64,000 bases of DNA, from the NCBI RefSeq assembly GCF_963662255.1, contig NC_085073.1:2418001-2482000 (forward strand). Reading direction: 5' to 3'. Numbering within the stretch: position 1 is the stretch's first letter; every line of letters begins with the position of its first letter. Origin of the DNA: Cinclus cinclus. Lineage: Eukaryota; Chordata; Aves; Passeriformes; Cinclidae. The notes below the pieces were generated by a model. The model had not been told where the DNA came from. It saw only the letters and a program-made list of their open reading frames with translations, and did not search any database. The translations under genes were made by a program, and so were the position numbers. Of this stretch, positions 40,801 to 46,990 are shown in pieces.

Positions 40801-43800
40801 TTAGCATTCCTCAAAATTCCCTGATTATGTTCCATCCCACAGCTTTACCATCAAATACTAATCCTGCACCAGTGGCTGAGGCCAGGCTGTCAGAAGCCAC
40901 AGCATGAGAAGGCCTTTGGCCTTGCTGAGAACAGGCTGAGCCCAGAAGAGTTTTGTGATGTGAAAAAGATTCCTCCAAACTCCCCATATCATCATTTTGT
41001 CTGAAAATGTGTCAGAGAAGAAGCTGGAAAATCAGCAGTGGAACACAGCAGCCCTGTAGTTAGGGGGAAAAAGCTTTTTTAACAATACAAGCACCCTGTC
41101 CTCATGTAACACTCAGTAAGCAACAAGAAGCCACTGTCAGGTTGGAAAGCCCAGGCTGACAGCAAAACACACATTTCACAGCTTGACACACAATGCTTCT
41201 CCCATTTAGCAAGATATTAGTAACTGAAGTTAATTTTTTTCCCCCCAACCAGCACCACTGATTTCTCCTTTCACTCTTCCAAAACAGTTTAAGTGTAAAC
41301 CAGCAATGAGATACATATCACCTAACACCACAGAGAGGAAAATGTGAATTTTTCAGTATGATTTTTCCTGAAAGTATCAATTTCCAAAAAAATGAAGGGC
41401 TAATCCTGGCACACACAGCAGAGTCTCTGAGAAAAAGAGGGGACAATTTTTTCACATTAGAAGTGCACAGATATTTTGTACAGGACTTTTTTAATCCCTT
41501 CTCTCTCCTTAAGTGTCCCACAGTAAATCAAAGACAACTGAAACAGAGGGCTACTGTTTGAATGAGTCTAAGCACACTCATTAATATCTATTTCTGTTAC
41601 TTTATAATTTCAGTTTTTAAAGGAACATCTCACATCAGCATCTGACAGGAGCTTCCTTGTTGGGAAAAACAAACTTAACTGTGAATGCAAAACACTGTGC
41701 AACGGCCAAACAGCATCAAAGAATTATCCTGTCCCTTATAACACATTTAGGAGAACAGATATAATTTACCAGTTTGGACTATCTTGGCAAATATCCAGTA
41801 TACTTGAACAGCCTGTGGTACAAGGCACTCCTGTCCTTAGCATGCTGTGAAGCAGATCCTGAAGCAGCAGGCACAGAGTGGGAGAAGTTACTCCATGGCA
41901 TACAATAACCACCTAATAACTGCTGAAAACCACCACTTTCATTAGCAAAAACACTCCTTTTCCAAAGGAAAGAGAGAGAATGAGGTATTGGAAGTGAAAA
42001 GTTAGGAAAACACAGTAGGATCAAGTTTGGCTTTGAATTGGCACTGGGGAACAGCACGGGGACTAAAGCACCTGTTGGAAAGTAAACACAGCATGTCAGA
42101 CCTGGGAAGGAGCAAATGCTGCTGTGCCACCTCATTCCTTGCACACAGCGCGTGCCCTGTGGAAGGACAATGCAGCTCCAGCACTCCCTAGAACACTGGA
42201 AATGGACAGTAAGCCTGCACAGAGCAGTGGTTGTGTTAGCCACCTCCTCTCTCCTACCTCACATCCCACCCCTTCGGTTTCAGTGCTTGAAATTCAAAAT
42301 AAATGGGTCACACAATGGAAATGCCACTGAGAGCCGTCTGCAGACAGGCTGTGAGATTGAGGGCCACGAGCTGAGGAGCACACAAAACTCGTCAATAAAG
42401 GGATGTGGCCTCCTCTGACTTCAGGAACACCGTGGGGTGTGAGATTTAGGGTCACAGGAAGAACACAAACCCACCAAGCAAGAACACAGCGTGGCTGTCA
42501 AAGAACTGCATTGAGAAACCCACTCTAAACTGGAGTGCCAAGCACTGGTACAGCCTCGATGGGCTGTGAAATACCAGACATGCTCATGTGGTACCTGCCT
42601 AAGAAGTGGAAAGGAATAAACCTTTCCATCTCAGCTCTACCAGGAGAGACTGCCCAGAGAGATGAGGGAATAAGTGATGGCAGATTTTTCCAGGTGATTA
42701 AATTCCAAAACACAAAACCCAACACATGCAAATAAACTAAACTCCTGCAAAAAGCACACGTAAATCAGAAGTCAAAACAACAACCTTGCCTTCATTTCTC
42801 TTCATATCATTGCTATTTAACAACCACAGTAGCTCCTTTGCAGAGACAACTCTTCCTGGAGAAACTCCTGTTGAGCCAAGACAAATAGCTAATATCCTCC
42901 CCACTAAAGCACACTGGTTTTTTTAAAACAAATTCCCTTTTCTGAACAGGATAGAATGTCTGTCTTCGGCTTAGACACTTATCTTGAGACACACAAATGT
43001 TGAACTACAGCAGTGGAACAATGCTTAACAGATACAATGGACAATGGAAGCACTCCGGGAAAAAGAGGAAGATTTTCTGCAGCTACTTCCTCTAAAACAG
43101 CATTCTGATTTTGTAACAGCACCTGAAAATTAGCCAATGTCCCTGGCCTCTGCCTGGGAAGCACTGAATCCACACCCAAAAGCTCAACAGCAGGTTTACA
43201 GCTCTCTCCAGCTGAGCCAGGAAAAGGCACAGTCCTGCACTGTTTGCAGCCACTCTCTGGAATTAAGAAAAATGTTTGAAGGATTCCCAAACACACAGGT
43301 TTTACCAGTGCAATATCTTAATCAGCTGAACACATCCTGGTTTGGGTTTTAATTTTTGCTGTGCTCGTGAGGACATAAAAGGGAATTATCCCTACAGTTA
43401 TCTATTGCAAAATCTCACCATTTATACTCCGAGAAGTTTAAAATCCCATCATGCTGCAGCCCAGTTGCTGTGTATCGCTTTAACCTCACTGAATCACAGA
43501 GTGTGCACATACCTGAGTAACAGCTTCCTACAAGTACACAGAGCCCTACAAAATTATCCAAGAAGTGTTTTTTCCTAACTCCAAAGGGCATAAAAGCCAA
43601 CACATTTTAACTATTTCTTGTCACAGGCTGAGAACAAGTTGAGTGTGGCTTGCAATTCTCTTTATGAAGCTGATTGCCACAAAATTATTTTGGAAAATCT
43701 TCTCAAAGAGCTGGTGCCACAAAGGCCTGGACCTTCACCAGAAGATCCTCAGAGGTTCCACAGCTGATGAAAACACTTTCTGTCCTATGCACAAAGGAAT

Positions 43801-45080
43801 AAAAGCACATTTGCTGAAAGCAACACAACACATTGGGGGGAAGGCAGGGCTCCATAAGAATACTGCTCACCTGCTCCAGCAGAACATATTAGGCTCATAA
43901 ATTCCATACAAATTTGCTGTTGCCACTTCATGCTGTTCCCCACAATTTTCAGGATACTGCACAGCACCCATACCTTCCTCTGCCACCAAACCAATCCCAG
44001 AGATTTCATATATGCTGAAATAAATTGGATTCAATGACCCTGATGGGCTCCTTCCAACTCAGCATATTCTCTCATTCTGTGAAAAACAGAATTTCCCAGG
44101 TATGCTCACTACCAAATAACCCTGTGCCCTGTGCACAAGGGACTTCACAGAGATTTTGGAAGTTGTATTTTGTGTTTCAGTTCAACAGCAGCAGCAAGGA
44201 AGAACAGTTTTCCTAGTAAAGGTCTTCACTTAGTTACATGTTTACAAGTTTTCCAGATGCTTTTGACAGCTGATACTGATTCCACAGCAACCCTCCAACA
44301 CACCAGCAAAGCCCAGCTGTTAGACCAAAAAAGTTTCTCAGGCTTCATGAGTTACTCGAAGATGAACATAAATGACATTGGGGCCCGTTACTTCTCAATT
44401 ACCGTGTGACACTTCGCTGTAGAGTCTCACATAACACGTTCTTGATGACTAATTATTTCACCTATACTAATTTCCTGGTCACATGCTTCTAACACAAGAG
44501 CGGATAACAGGCCAACACAGAGAACTGATTGCTGCCTAGAAAAGCTCTGAGAGAAGGACATTTTAGTCAGGAGATACTCAGCATGAATGATCTGAAAGCT
44601 GAATGAGGAGCTTAGATCGCCTGCATAACAGCTTCAGGGTGAACAATAAATAGGTAACTACAACACGTGATTGTAGGGCTGGAGAGGGAATTCCTCTACA
44701 TTATCCTCTATAATAGTAATTTATACATTTTTATATATATCCGTATGTTTATCCGGGATCTCAACACCACAACACACGGAATAGAAAGGTGAACACCAAG
44801 CACGACCGTCCCGTAGTAACTCACGTGCTCAGCCAGCCTGTCCCTCCTGCCCCACACCCCACCCTCACCTTCCCCGTTCTGACTCCCGCTTCCCCCTTCC
44901 CAAACCAACATTCCCTTCTCAGACACGGCCCCAGCGGACAGCGGTGACATCCCCGGGCCGCACCGCGGGGAAGGGTCCCCTCACCTCATCCTCCTTGTGA
45001 TTGCGGATACCGCGCACCAGGTCCTGCAGGTTCTTGTCAAACATACGGTCGATGCTGCCCTTCACCATCTTCAGCGCCAT
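4753..45080 (-). CDS. AP3D1: AP-3 complex subunit delta-1, complete gene, 32 coding exons
   Basis: This is the large delta subunit of heterotetrameric AP-3, which sorts membrane cargo from endosomes/TGN to lysosomes and lysosome-related organelles. Thirty-two exons join in frame to 3,657 nt, 1,218 residues, close to the long human isoform (about 1,215). Residues 1 to about 600 are the adaptin HEAT-repeat trunk, beginning MALKMVKGSIDRMFDKN. Residues about 620-985 are a Lys/Glu/Ser-rich hinge containing the delta-specific conserved block (about 665-805). Residues about 985-1218 are the C-terminal ear, ending KETLSKC. The start ATG lies in a near-perfect Kozak context (GCCGCCATGG) and matches the conserved N-terminus; no in-frame stop is found upstream in the leader. 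Nearly all introns are GT-AG; intron 7 is GC-AG. Exon coordinates are given separately. No frameshift or premature stop was seen. In mammals, loss of this subunit causes pigment, platelet and neurological defects. Confidence 0.97.
5007..5086 (-). CDS. AP3D1: AP3D1 coding exon 31
   Basis: Codes (V)VERVDSCASMYSRSIQGHH and VCLLVKK. Acceptor CTCTGCAG, donor AAG|GTGAGA. Confidence 0.96.
5816..5937 (-). CDS. AP3D1: AP3D1 coding exon 30
   Basis: Codes (S)DAFAKLLESGDLHMSSIKV... to ...CFHHHFS plus one base. Acceptor TTCTGCAG, donor TTCAG|GTGAGT. Confidence 0.97.
6304..6389 (-). CDS. AP3D1: AP3D1 coding exon 29
   Basis: Codes NDEGSTHEKLDFKLHFSC... to ...ITTPCY plus two bases. Acceptor GTTGCAG, donor CTACAG|GTGAGT. 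Confidence 0.96.
7357..7445 (-). CDS. AP3D1: AP3D1 coding exon 28
   Basis: Codes (G)ISNEAQFVFTLQSIVMAQ... to ...TLSFIVK. Acceptor CACACTAG, donor AAA|GTAAGT. Confidence 0.96.
8470..8659 (-). CDS. AP3D1: AP3D1 coding exon 27
   Basis: Codes TYDIQGNLQNDSQVTVSIIF... to ...VPFQLPP plus one base, beta-rich ear domain. Acceptor TTTGCAG, donor CCTG|GTATGC. Confidence 0.96.
9003..9050 (-). CDS. AP3D1: AP3D1 coding exon 26
   Basis: Sixteen codons, PMSSYCLLAENPYIKM, the start of the ear. Too short for simple ORF finding. Acceptor TTTTTCAG, donor ATG|GTGAGT. Confidence 0.93.
9167..9316 (-). CDS. AP3D1: AP3D1 coding exon 25
   Basis: Fifty codons starting KSSKHKKKKHKKEKEEKSKD, then SEEEPPESVQNGTLEDEPLP. 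Acceptor TTACTAG, donor CCA|GTGAGT. End of the basic hinge. Confidence 0.94.
9763..9937 (-). mobile_element. CR1 remnant beside AP3D1 exon 24 donor
   Basis: TCACAGAACCAGAGAATTGT at the left end matches the reversed CR1 3' terminus. AAGCCTCCCCTGGTGTAACT at 9900 onward matches an internal CR1 block. The two are separated by an A-rich CAAAA-type expansion (about 9796-9880). The element lies in intron 24, antisense-oriented relative to the plus strand and so in the sense direction of AP3D1. Confidence 0.65.
9952..10050 (-). CDS. AP3D1: AP3D1 coding exon 24, probable cassette exon
   Basis: A 99-base exon (33 codons) starting SEPGMDTAVVAESQEVKKEV and ending in an acidic EEDEGR run. Acceptor CTCCTCAG, donor AGG|GTAAGT. 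Both ends are phase 0. The donor lies next to a CR1 remnant. Confidence 0.88.
10677..10739 (-). CDS. AP3D1: AP3D1 coding exon 23, probable cassette exon
   Basis: A 63-base exon (21 codons) reading GEDLDFWLSTAPAPAPTPQP and Q. It corresponds to the GEDLDFWLST segment present only in the long mammalian isoform. Acceptor AATTCAG, donor CAG|GTAGGA. Both ends are phase 0, so skipping keeps the frame. Confidence 0.9.
10866..11281 (+). mobile_element. CR1 LINE 3' fragment, plus strand
   Basis: In order this shows the CTGGGAGAGCTGGGGGTG box, GGGACAAGGGATGGAGGGAC, the GAATGGCTTCCACTGCCAGA block, AGGAATTGTTCCCTAGGAGG, CAGAGCAGCTGTGGCTGCCC and the 3' end GATGAGCTTTAAGGTTTTTT...TCTGTGACTCT. It is 5'-truncated, lies in AP3D1 intron 22 and is antisense to the gene. 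Confidence 0.9.
11954..12164 (-). CDS. AP3D1: AP3D1 coding exon 22, Lys/Glu-rich hinge
   Basis: Codes PLADSEKLPVQRHRNVETLK and then a long Lys-rich, later Glu-rich, low-complexity run ending EKEKK at residue 878. Acceptor TTTTCAAG, donor AAG|GTAATT. The charged run is probably disordered. Confidence 0.95.
14380..14453 (-). CDS. AP3D1: AP3D1 coding exon 21
   Basis: Codes NALPSDEDDKDPNDPYKALD and IDLD plus two bases of Lys808. Acceptor CCTGCAG, donor AA|GTAAGT. Confidence 0.96.
15112..15311 (-). CDS. AP3D1: AP3D1 coding exon 20
   Basis: Codes GMPMSDQYVKLEEERRHKQK, a lysine cluster, then DIAPAHHVDIITEEMPE. Acceptor TTCCCCAG. The donor GAG|GTTGGT is a weak match to consensus but is the only one that keeps the frame and the conserved protein. 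Confidence 0.95.
16096..16171 (-). CDS. AP3D1: AP3D1 coding exon 19
   Basis: Codes RYQDTPGVEHIPVVQIDLSV and five more residues, part of the delta-specific conserved domain. Acceptor TTCCCAG, donor CCAG|GTAAGC. Confidence 0.96.
16914..16985 (-). CDS. AP3D1: AP3D1 coding exon 18
   Basis: Codes RREARKQEQANNPFYIKSSP and four more residues. Acceptor GATTTTAG, donor AAG|GTGAGT. Confidence 0.96.
17185..17335 (+). mobile_element. CR1 3' end fragment
   Basis: Matches the last 150 bases of CR1: AGCTCAAGGCCAGGTTGGAA, GGCAGGGGGTGGAATGAGAT and AGCTTTAAGGTTCCTTCCAA. Lies in AP3D1 intron 17. Confidence 0.85.
17726..17867 (-). CDS. AP3D1: AP3D1 coding exon 17
   Basis: Codes LDLDAWINEPPSDSESEDEK... to ...IDEEELAR, an acidic hinge segment with likely casein-kinase-type Ser/Asp/Glu sites. 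Acceptor TTTCCAG, donor AGA|GTGAGT. Confidence 0.96.
17990..18135 (-). CDS. AP3D1: AP3D1 coding exon 16
   Basis: Codes ASCILQLIKYIQKLQ... to ...KKVPVPEG, the end of the trunk and entry into the hinge. Acceptor TTTTTAG, donor GAGGG|GTAAAG. Confidence 0.96.
18520..18751 (-). CDS. AP3D1: AP3D1 coding exon 15
   Basis: Codes HLEEANQTLEAMLRPKVTT... to ...LEVQER (ends at residue 571). Acceptor CTTACAG, donor AGG|GTAAGA. Confidence 0.97.
19508..19803 (+). mobile_element. CR1 3' fragment, divergent subfamily
   Basis: One frame reads LPELQERLDTALRDAQGG, the C-terminal part of CR1 ORF2, and the sequence ends AGTCCCTTCTGACTCAGAAT...TCTGGGATTC. The sequence differs from the copies at 10866 and 30921, so it belongs to another CR1 subfamily. 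Lies in AP3D1 intron 14. Confidence 0.75.
20047..20277 (-). CDS. AP3D1: AP3D1 coding exon 14
   Basis: Codes YISILVELTRLEGTRHGHL... to ...ICGEFSE. Acceptor TCCATAG, donor GA|GTGAGT. The largest trunk exons are 14 and 15. Confidence 0.97.
20365..20513 (-). CDS. AP3D1: AP3D1 coding exon 13
   Basis: Codes VSKKNLMEIVKKLMIHVDK... to ...YITNFEW. Acceptor TTAACAG, donor TG|GTCAGT. The next intron is only 87 bases. Confidence 0.97.
20700..20840 (+). mobile_element. Short CR1 3' end fragment
   Basis: Contains the CATGGCCTGGCTGTCAAGTG block, TCTCCAAGGCTTTTTCCAAC and a terminal ATTCTGTGATTCT. Lies in AP3D1 intron 12. Confidence 0.7.
21237..21382 (-). CDS. AP3D1: AP3D1 coding exon 12
   Basis: Codes up to residue 367 (LKYLGLLAMSKILKTHPK... 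to ...LLYGM), HEAT trunk. Acceptor TTTCACAG, donor ATG|GTATGT. Confidence 0.97.
22151..22199 (-). CDS. AP3D1: AP3D1 coding exon 11
   Basis: Codes LCVQKLRILIEDSDQN plus one base. Acceptor TTTCCAG, donor AACT|GTAAGT. Confidence 0.95.
22595..22644 (-). CDS. AP3D1: AP3D1 coding exon 10
   Basis: Codes VLISLSSGMPNHSASIQ. Acceptor TGTTTCAG, donor CAG|GTGGGA. It is 50 bases like exon 9, and the two acceptors are almost identical. Confidence 0.95.
24041..24090 (-). CDS. AP3D1: AP3D1 coding exon 9
   Basis: A 50-base microexon-like exon coding (S)TSAMSLLYECVNTVIA. Acceptor TGTTTCAG, donor GCAG|GTGAGA. Confidence 0.95.
25780..25853 (-). CDS. AP3D1: AP3D1 coding exon 8
   Basis: Codes residues 245-268 plus two bases of Ser269 (FGALTPLEPRLGKKLIEPL...). 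Acceptor TGAATAG, donor CACAG|GTACGT. Confidence 0.96.
26113..26252 (-). CDS. AP3D1: AP3D1 coding exon 7 (GC donor)
   Basis: Codes the rest of Gly198 to Leu244 (VQSAAVNVICELARRNPK...). Acceptor CCCCAG. The donor must be CTG|GCAAGT to keep the frame with exon 8, so this intron is GC-AG rather than GT-AG. Confidence 0.95.
27575..27704 (-). CDS. AP3D1: AP3D1 coding exon 6
   Basis: Codes residues 155-197 plus one base of Gly198 (MSHTKPYIRKKAVLIMYK...). Acceptor TTAACAG, donor CCGG|GTGAGT. The Met at the exon start is internal, not an initiation site. Confidence 0.97.
28064..28171 (-). CDS. AP3D1: AP3D1 coding exon 5
   Basis: Codes residues 119-154 (DLSSPNQYDTGVALTGLSC...). Acceptor TTTTTAG, donor TTG|GTGAGT. 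Confidence 0.97.
29990..30070 (-). CDS. AP3D1: AP3D1 coding exon 4
   Basis: Codes residues 92-118 (RIGYLAASQCFHEGTDVIM...), part of the HEAT trunk. Acceptor TTCCCAG, donor AAG|GTAAAT. Confidence 0.97.
30644..30724 (-). CDS. AP3D1: AP3D1 coding exon 3
   Basis: Codes residues 65-91 (LQMLGYDISWAAFNIIEVM...). Acceptor CTCACAG, donor AAG|GTGAGT. Confidence 0.97.
30921..31095 (+). mobile_element. CR1 3' end fragment
   Basis: Contains CCCAGAGCAGCTGTGGCTGC, a GGCTGGACAGGGCTTGGAGC block and the terminal ATTCTGTGATTCTATGAT. Lies in AP3D1 intron 2. Confidence 0.85.
31527..31622 (-). CDS. AP3D1: AP3D1 coding exon 2
   Basis: Codes residues 33-64 (AKYISQCIDEIKQELK...). Acceptor CCTCAG, donor TAC|GTAAGT. 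Phase 0 at both ends. Confidence 0.97.
32848..33170 (+). mobile_element. CR1 internal fragment (ORF2 C-terminal region)
   Basis: Follows the CR1 order from GGGGTGTTGGTGGGGGAGAG through GATTCTGCCCCTCTGCCCTG, GAGACCCCACCTGCAGAGCT and GGCATGGAGCTGCTGGAGCC to CTGGGAGAGCTGGGGGTGTT. It stops before the 3' UTR, so it is truncated at both ends. Confidence 0.85.
34686..35180 (-). mobile_element. CR1 LINE 3' fragment, minus strand
   Basis: Begins with the reversed 3' terminus AATCACAGAATCATTAAGGT and runs through CTTCCAGGAATAGTGACTCC, CCCTGGGCAGCCCCTTCCAA and TTTTCTCCAGGCTGAACCCC. About 500 bases, one of the longest CR1 copies here, oriented like AP3D1. Confidence 0.92.
36188..36236. repeat. CAAA-rich simple repeat
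   Basis: AAACAAGCAAGCAAACAAAA and similar units ending in an A7C5 run. Confidence 0.75.
39527..39549. repeat. A23 homopolymer
   Basis: Uninterrupted run of 23 A. No retrocopy or LINE was recognised immediately 5' of it. Confidence 0.9.
44015..44085 (+). mobile_element. CR1 terminal fragment
   Basis: TGACCCTGATGGGCTCCTTC and AACTCAGCATATTCTCTCAT match the last 60-70 bases of a CR1 subfamily; the end reads CATTCTGTGA. Confidence 0.65.
44985..45080 (-). CDS. AP3D1: AP3D1 coding exon 1
   Basis: Codes residues 1-32 (MALKMVKGSIDRMF... to ...RNHKEDE). Donor GAG|GTGAGG. Ends in phase 0. Confidence 0.97.
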
Positions 45081-45320
45081 GGCGGCGACGGGGCCTGCGC
45101 CGGGCTGAGGGGCCGGGCCCGGCCGTGGGGGGCCGCCGCGGTGCTGCTGCCGCTCGAGCCGGGTGAGAGCAGCGGTGCCGGGGCGTTCACATGCCGAGAG
45201 GAGCGGGAGGGCACGGACGGAGCTGCCCTGACGAACAAGCAGGCACGGACGACCACAGGCACAGCTCCGGGCAGCGCTGAAGATCCGGCACCGACAAAAT
45301 GGCGGCCGGTCAGCTGAGGG
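45081..45320 (-). promoter_or_regulatory. AP3D1: AP3D1 CpG-island promoter and 5' leader with YY1 element
   Basis: This is GC- and CpG-rich sequence directly upstream of the AP3D1 start. CAAAATGGCGGC at 45295-45306 (GCCGCCATTTTG in gene orientation) is a perfect YY1-type core-promoter element, usually located just at or after the start site, so transcription probably begins near 45300-45310. No TATA box was seen. The reading frame of AP3D1 stays open through the whole leader, so only the Kozak context and conservation fix the start. Confidence 0.75.
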
Positions 45321-45700
45321 CTCGGCCACGCCCCCGGAGTGGCCACGCCCCGACCGACCGGCCCCACCCCCTAGCCAACACCGTCCGCTGTGCTGCTCTC
45401 CAGCCCCGCCCACTCCGTCCAGGCCCCGCCTCCTTCTGGCCACGTCCCCGGAACGGCCCCGGCGCTCCCGCCCGCCTCGCCCCCACTACCTTGGACACGC
45501 CCCCGAGCGGTCTGAACACGCCCCCTGACCCCGCCCCGTCCCATCTGCCCGGCTTCCTGCTCTCCAGACACGCCCCTCCCTCCTGATTACGTCTCTAAAC
45601 ACGCCCCGAACTCCCGCCCCATCCCTTCAGCGAAGCCACGCCCATCCATACATAGAGCTCCGCCCATTTCCCCTCAGGCCCTGCCCACTCGGCCCCTCAG
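45321..45700. promoter_or_regulatory. Cluster of CACGCCC / GC-box motifs upstream of AP3D1
   Basis: About ten copies of CACGCCC or close variants (CCCGCCC, CACGTCC) occur at roughly 15-40 base spacing, mostly in the same orientation. These are consensus-like KLF/Sp-family sites. The regular recurrence suggests either a degenerate GC-rich tandem repeat or a dense factor-binding platform. Confidence 0.55.
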
Positions 45701-45934
45701 GAGGATGCAGGCCCAGCGGGGGGCGGATCCTGCCTCTCATCCCATGGGATGGAAGCAAGCATCTGCAAACGCACGAGAGAAAACCACAACCCTGCAAGCT
45801 CTTGGAGCAAACACCGAGTGTTTAATGAGCTGCTGGACCTGAACTAGCGGCCAAGAGGCCGGTGGGATCTCGGGCTGTGTTAGGAGGAGAATCGGTGGTA
45901 GGACGTGGGATCCTGCCCCTTCCTCAGGCCTGCT

Positions 45935-46430
45935 GTGGCTCAGCTGGAGTGCTGTACCCAGCTCTGGGCTCCACGAGACATGGAGCTGCTAGAGTGGGGC
46001 CCATGGGGCTGTGGGCATAGTGCAGGGGCCGGAGCATCTCCCATAGGAGGAACGGCTGGGAGCTGAGGGCTGCTCCCTCCAGGGGAGACCCAGGTGAGAG
46101 AGGCCCTCAGTCCTGTGTGTCCGCGTGTGCAGGGAGGATCAGAGCAGGGCCCAGTTTCTGCTCCGTGAGGCCCAGCAATGGCACCAGAGGAACGGGCAGG
46201 AACCGATGCCCAGGAACTTCCACCTGGACGTGAGGCAGAACTTCTTTGCTGTGCAGGTAAGCACTGCACACGCTGTCCAGGAAAAGTGGGGGCTCTCCCT
46301 CACTGGGGATATTCCAGAGCCACCTGGACACAATCCTGTGCCCTGTGCTCTGGGATAGCCCTGCCGGAGCAGAAAGGTGGGAGCTGATGGCCCAGTCTCG
46401 TCCCTTCAACTTGAACTATTCATTCTGGGG
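45935..46430 (+). mobile_element. CR1 LINE fragment, plus strand
   Basis: Runs from CAGCTCTGGGCTCCACGAGA through ACATGGAGCTGCTAGAGTGG, CACCTGGACGTGAGGCAGAA, CTTCTTTGCTGTGCAGGTAA and CACTGGGGATATTCCAGAGC to CACCTGGACACAATCCTGTG. These are CR1 ORF2 C-terminal blocks, diverged. Confidence 0.8.
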
Positions 46431-46660
46431 CTCATCGCCCCCCAACCCCGCGACAGCCGCGTCACTGCCGCCACCGTTGTCACGCCCCCGCGTCCCCGGG
46501 ACCACGCCCCTGTCCGGGGACCACGCCCCCGCCGGGCGCTCCCGCGGCTCCCACGTGGCAGCGCGGGCGCGCGCGGAGGGCACACGTGTGGGGACCGGGA
46601 AATTCCGTGGGAACAAGGTTCCTGCGCGGGGATAGGGGTCCCTCCATGCGACTGCGCGTC
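46431..46660. promoter_or_regulatory. Small CpG island with further CACGCCC motifs
   Basis: Highly CpG-rich, with CACGCCCCCGCG, CCACGCCCCTG and CCACGCCCCCGCC in quick succession, plus CACGTGGC and CACACGTGTG E-box-like sites. No exon or start codon with a recognisable product follows it. Confidence 0.4.
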
Positions 46661-46985
46661 CTGGTGAGGCTGGGGGTCCCTCAACGGGGATGGGGGTCCT
46701 CGTGAGGCTGGGGGGGTCTCTTCGTGGGCCTGCGCATGGGGCTAGGGGTCACTCCTTGGGGCCGAGGAACCCTCCATAGGGATAGAGATACCTCCATGGG
46801 TGTGCAGGTCCTTTCTGGGGCTGAGTCCCCTCGTGGAGTCAGGGGTCTCTCCATAGGGATGGGGATCTCTCCTTTGGGATGTAGATCTGTGGGGCCAGGG
46901 GTTCTTCCATAGGGATGTGGATGCCCTCACAGGTCTGTGGATTCCTCCATGGGGTGGGGGTCCCACAGCGTGGGGCTGGCAGAGC
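46625..46985. repeat. Degenerate minisatellite, about 30-bp unit
   Basis: Phrases such as GGGGGTCCCTC, CTCCATAGGGATAG/GG and GTGGGGCTGGGGGTC recur about every 30 bases with many substitutions. Confidence 0.5.
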
Positions 46986-46990
46986 TCTAC

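Larger units (their letters stand above)
31623..44984 (-). other. AP3D1: AP3D1 intron 1 (13.4 kb)
   Basis: The largest intron, starting with donor GTGAGG and ending with acceptor CCTCAG. It holds CR1 fragments (32848-33170, 34686-35180, 44015-44085), simple A-rich tracts (36188-36236, 39527-39549) and otherwise unique AT-richer sequence. No open frame with a recognisable product was seen on either strand. Confidence 0.7.

Noticed and set aside
44919..45443. 174-codon frame with an ATG at 45443 as a longer AP3D1 start
   Set aside because: That ATG lies upstream of the YY1-marked start region and encodes an unconserved Arg/Gly-rich stretch; the Kozak-perfect ATG at 45080 matches the conserved N-terminus.
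46100..46390. Spliced-looking CTGTGCAG|GTAAGC inside 46.2 kb
   Set aside because: The surrounding sequence is CR1 ORF2 remnant; the GTAAG arises within the element and there is no partner exon.
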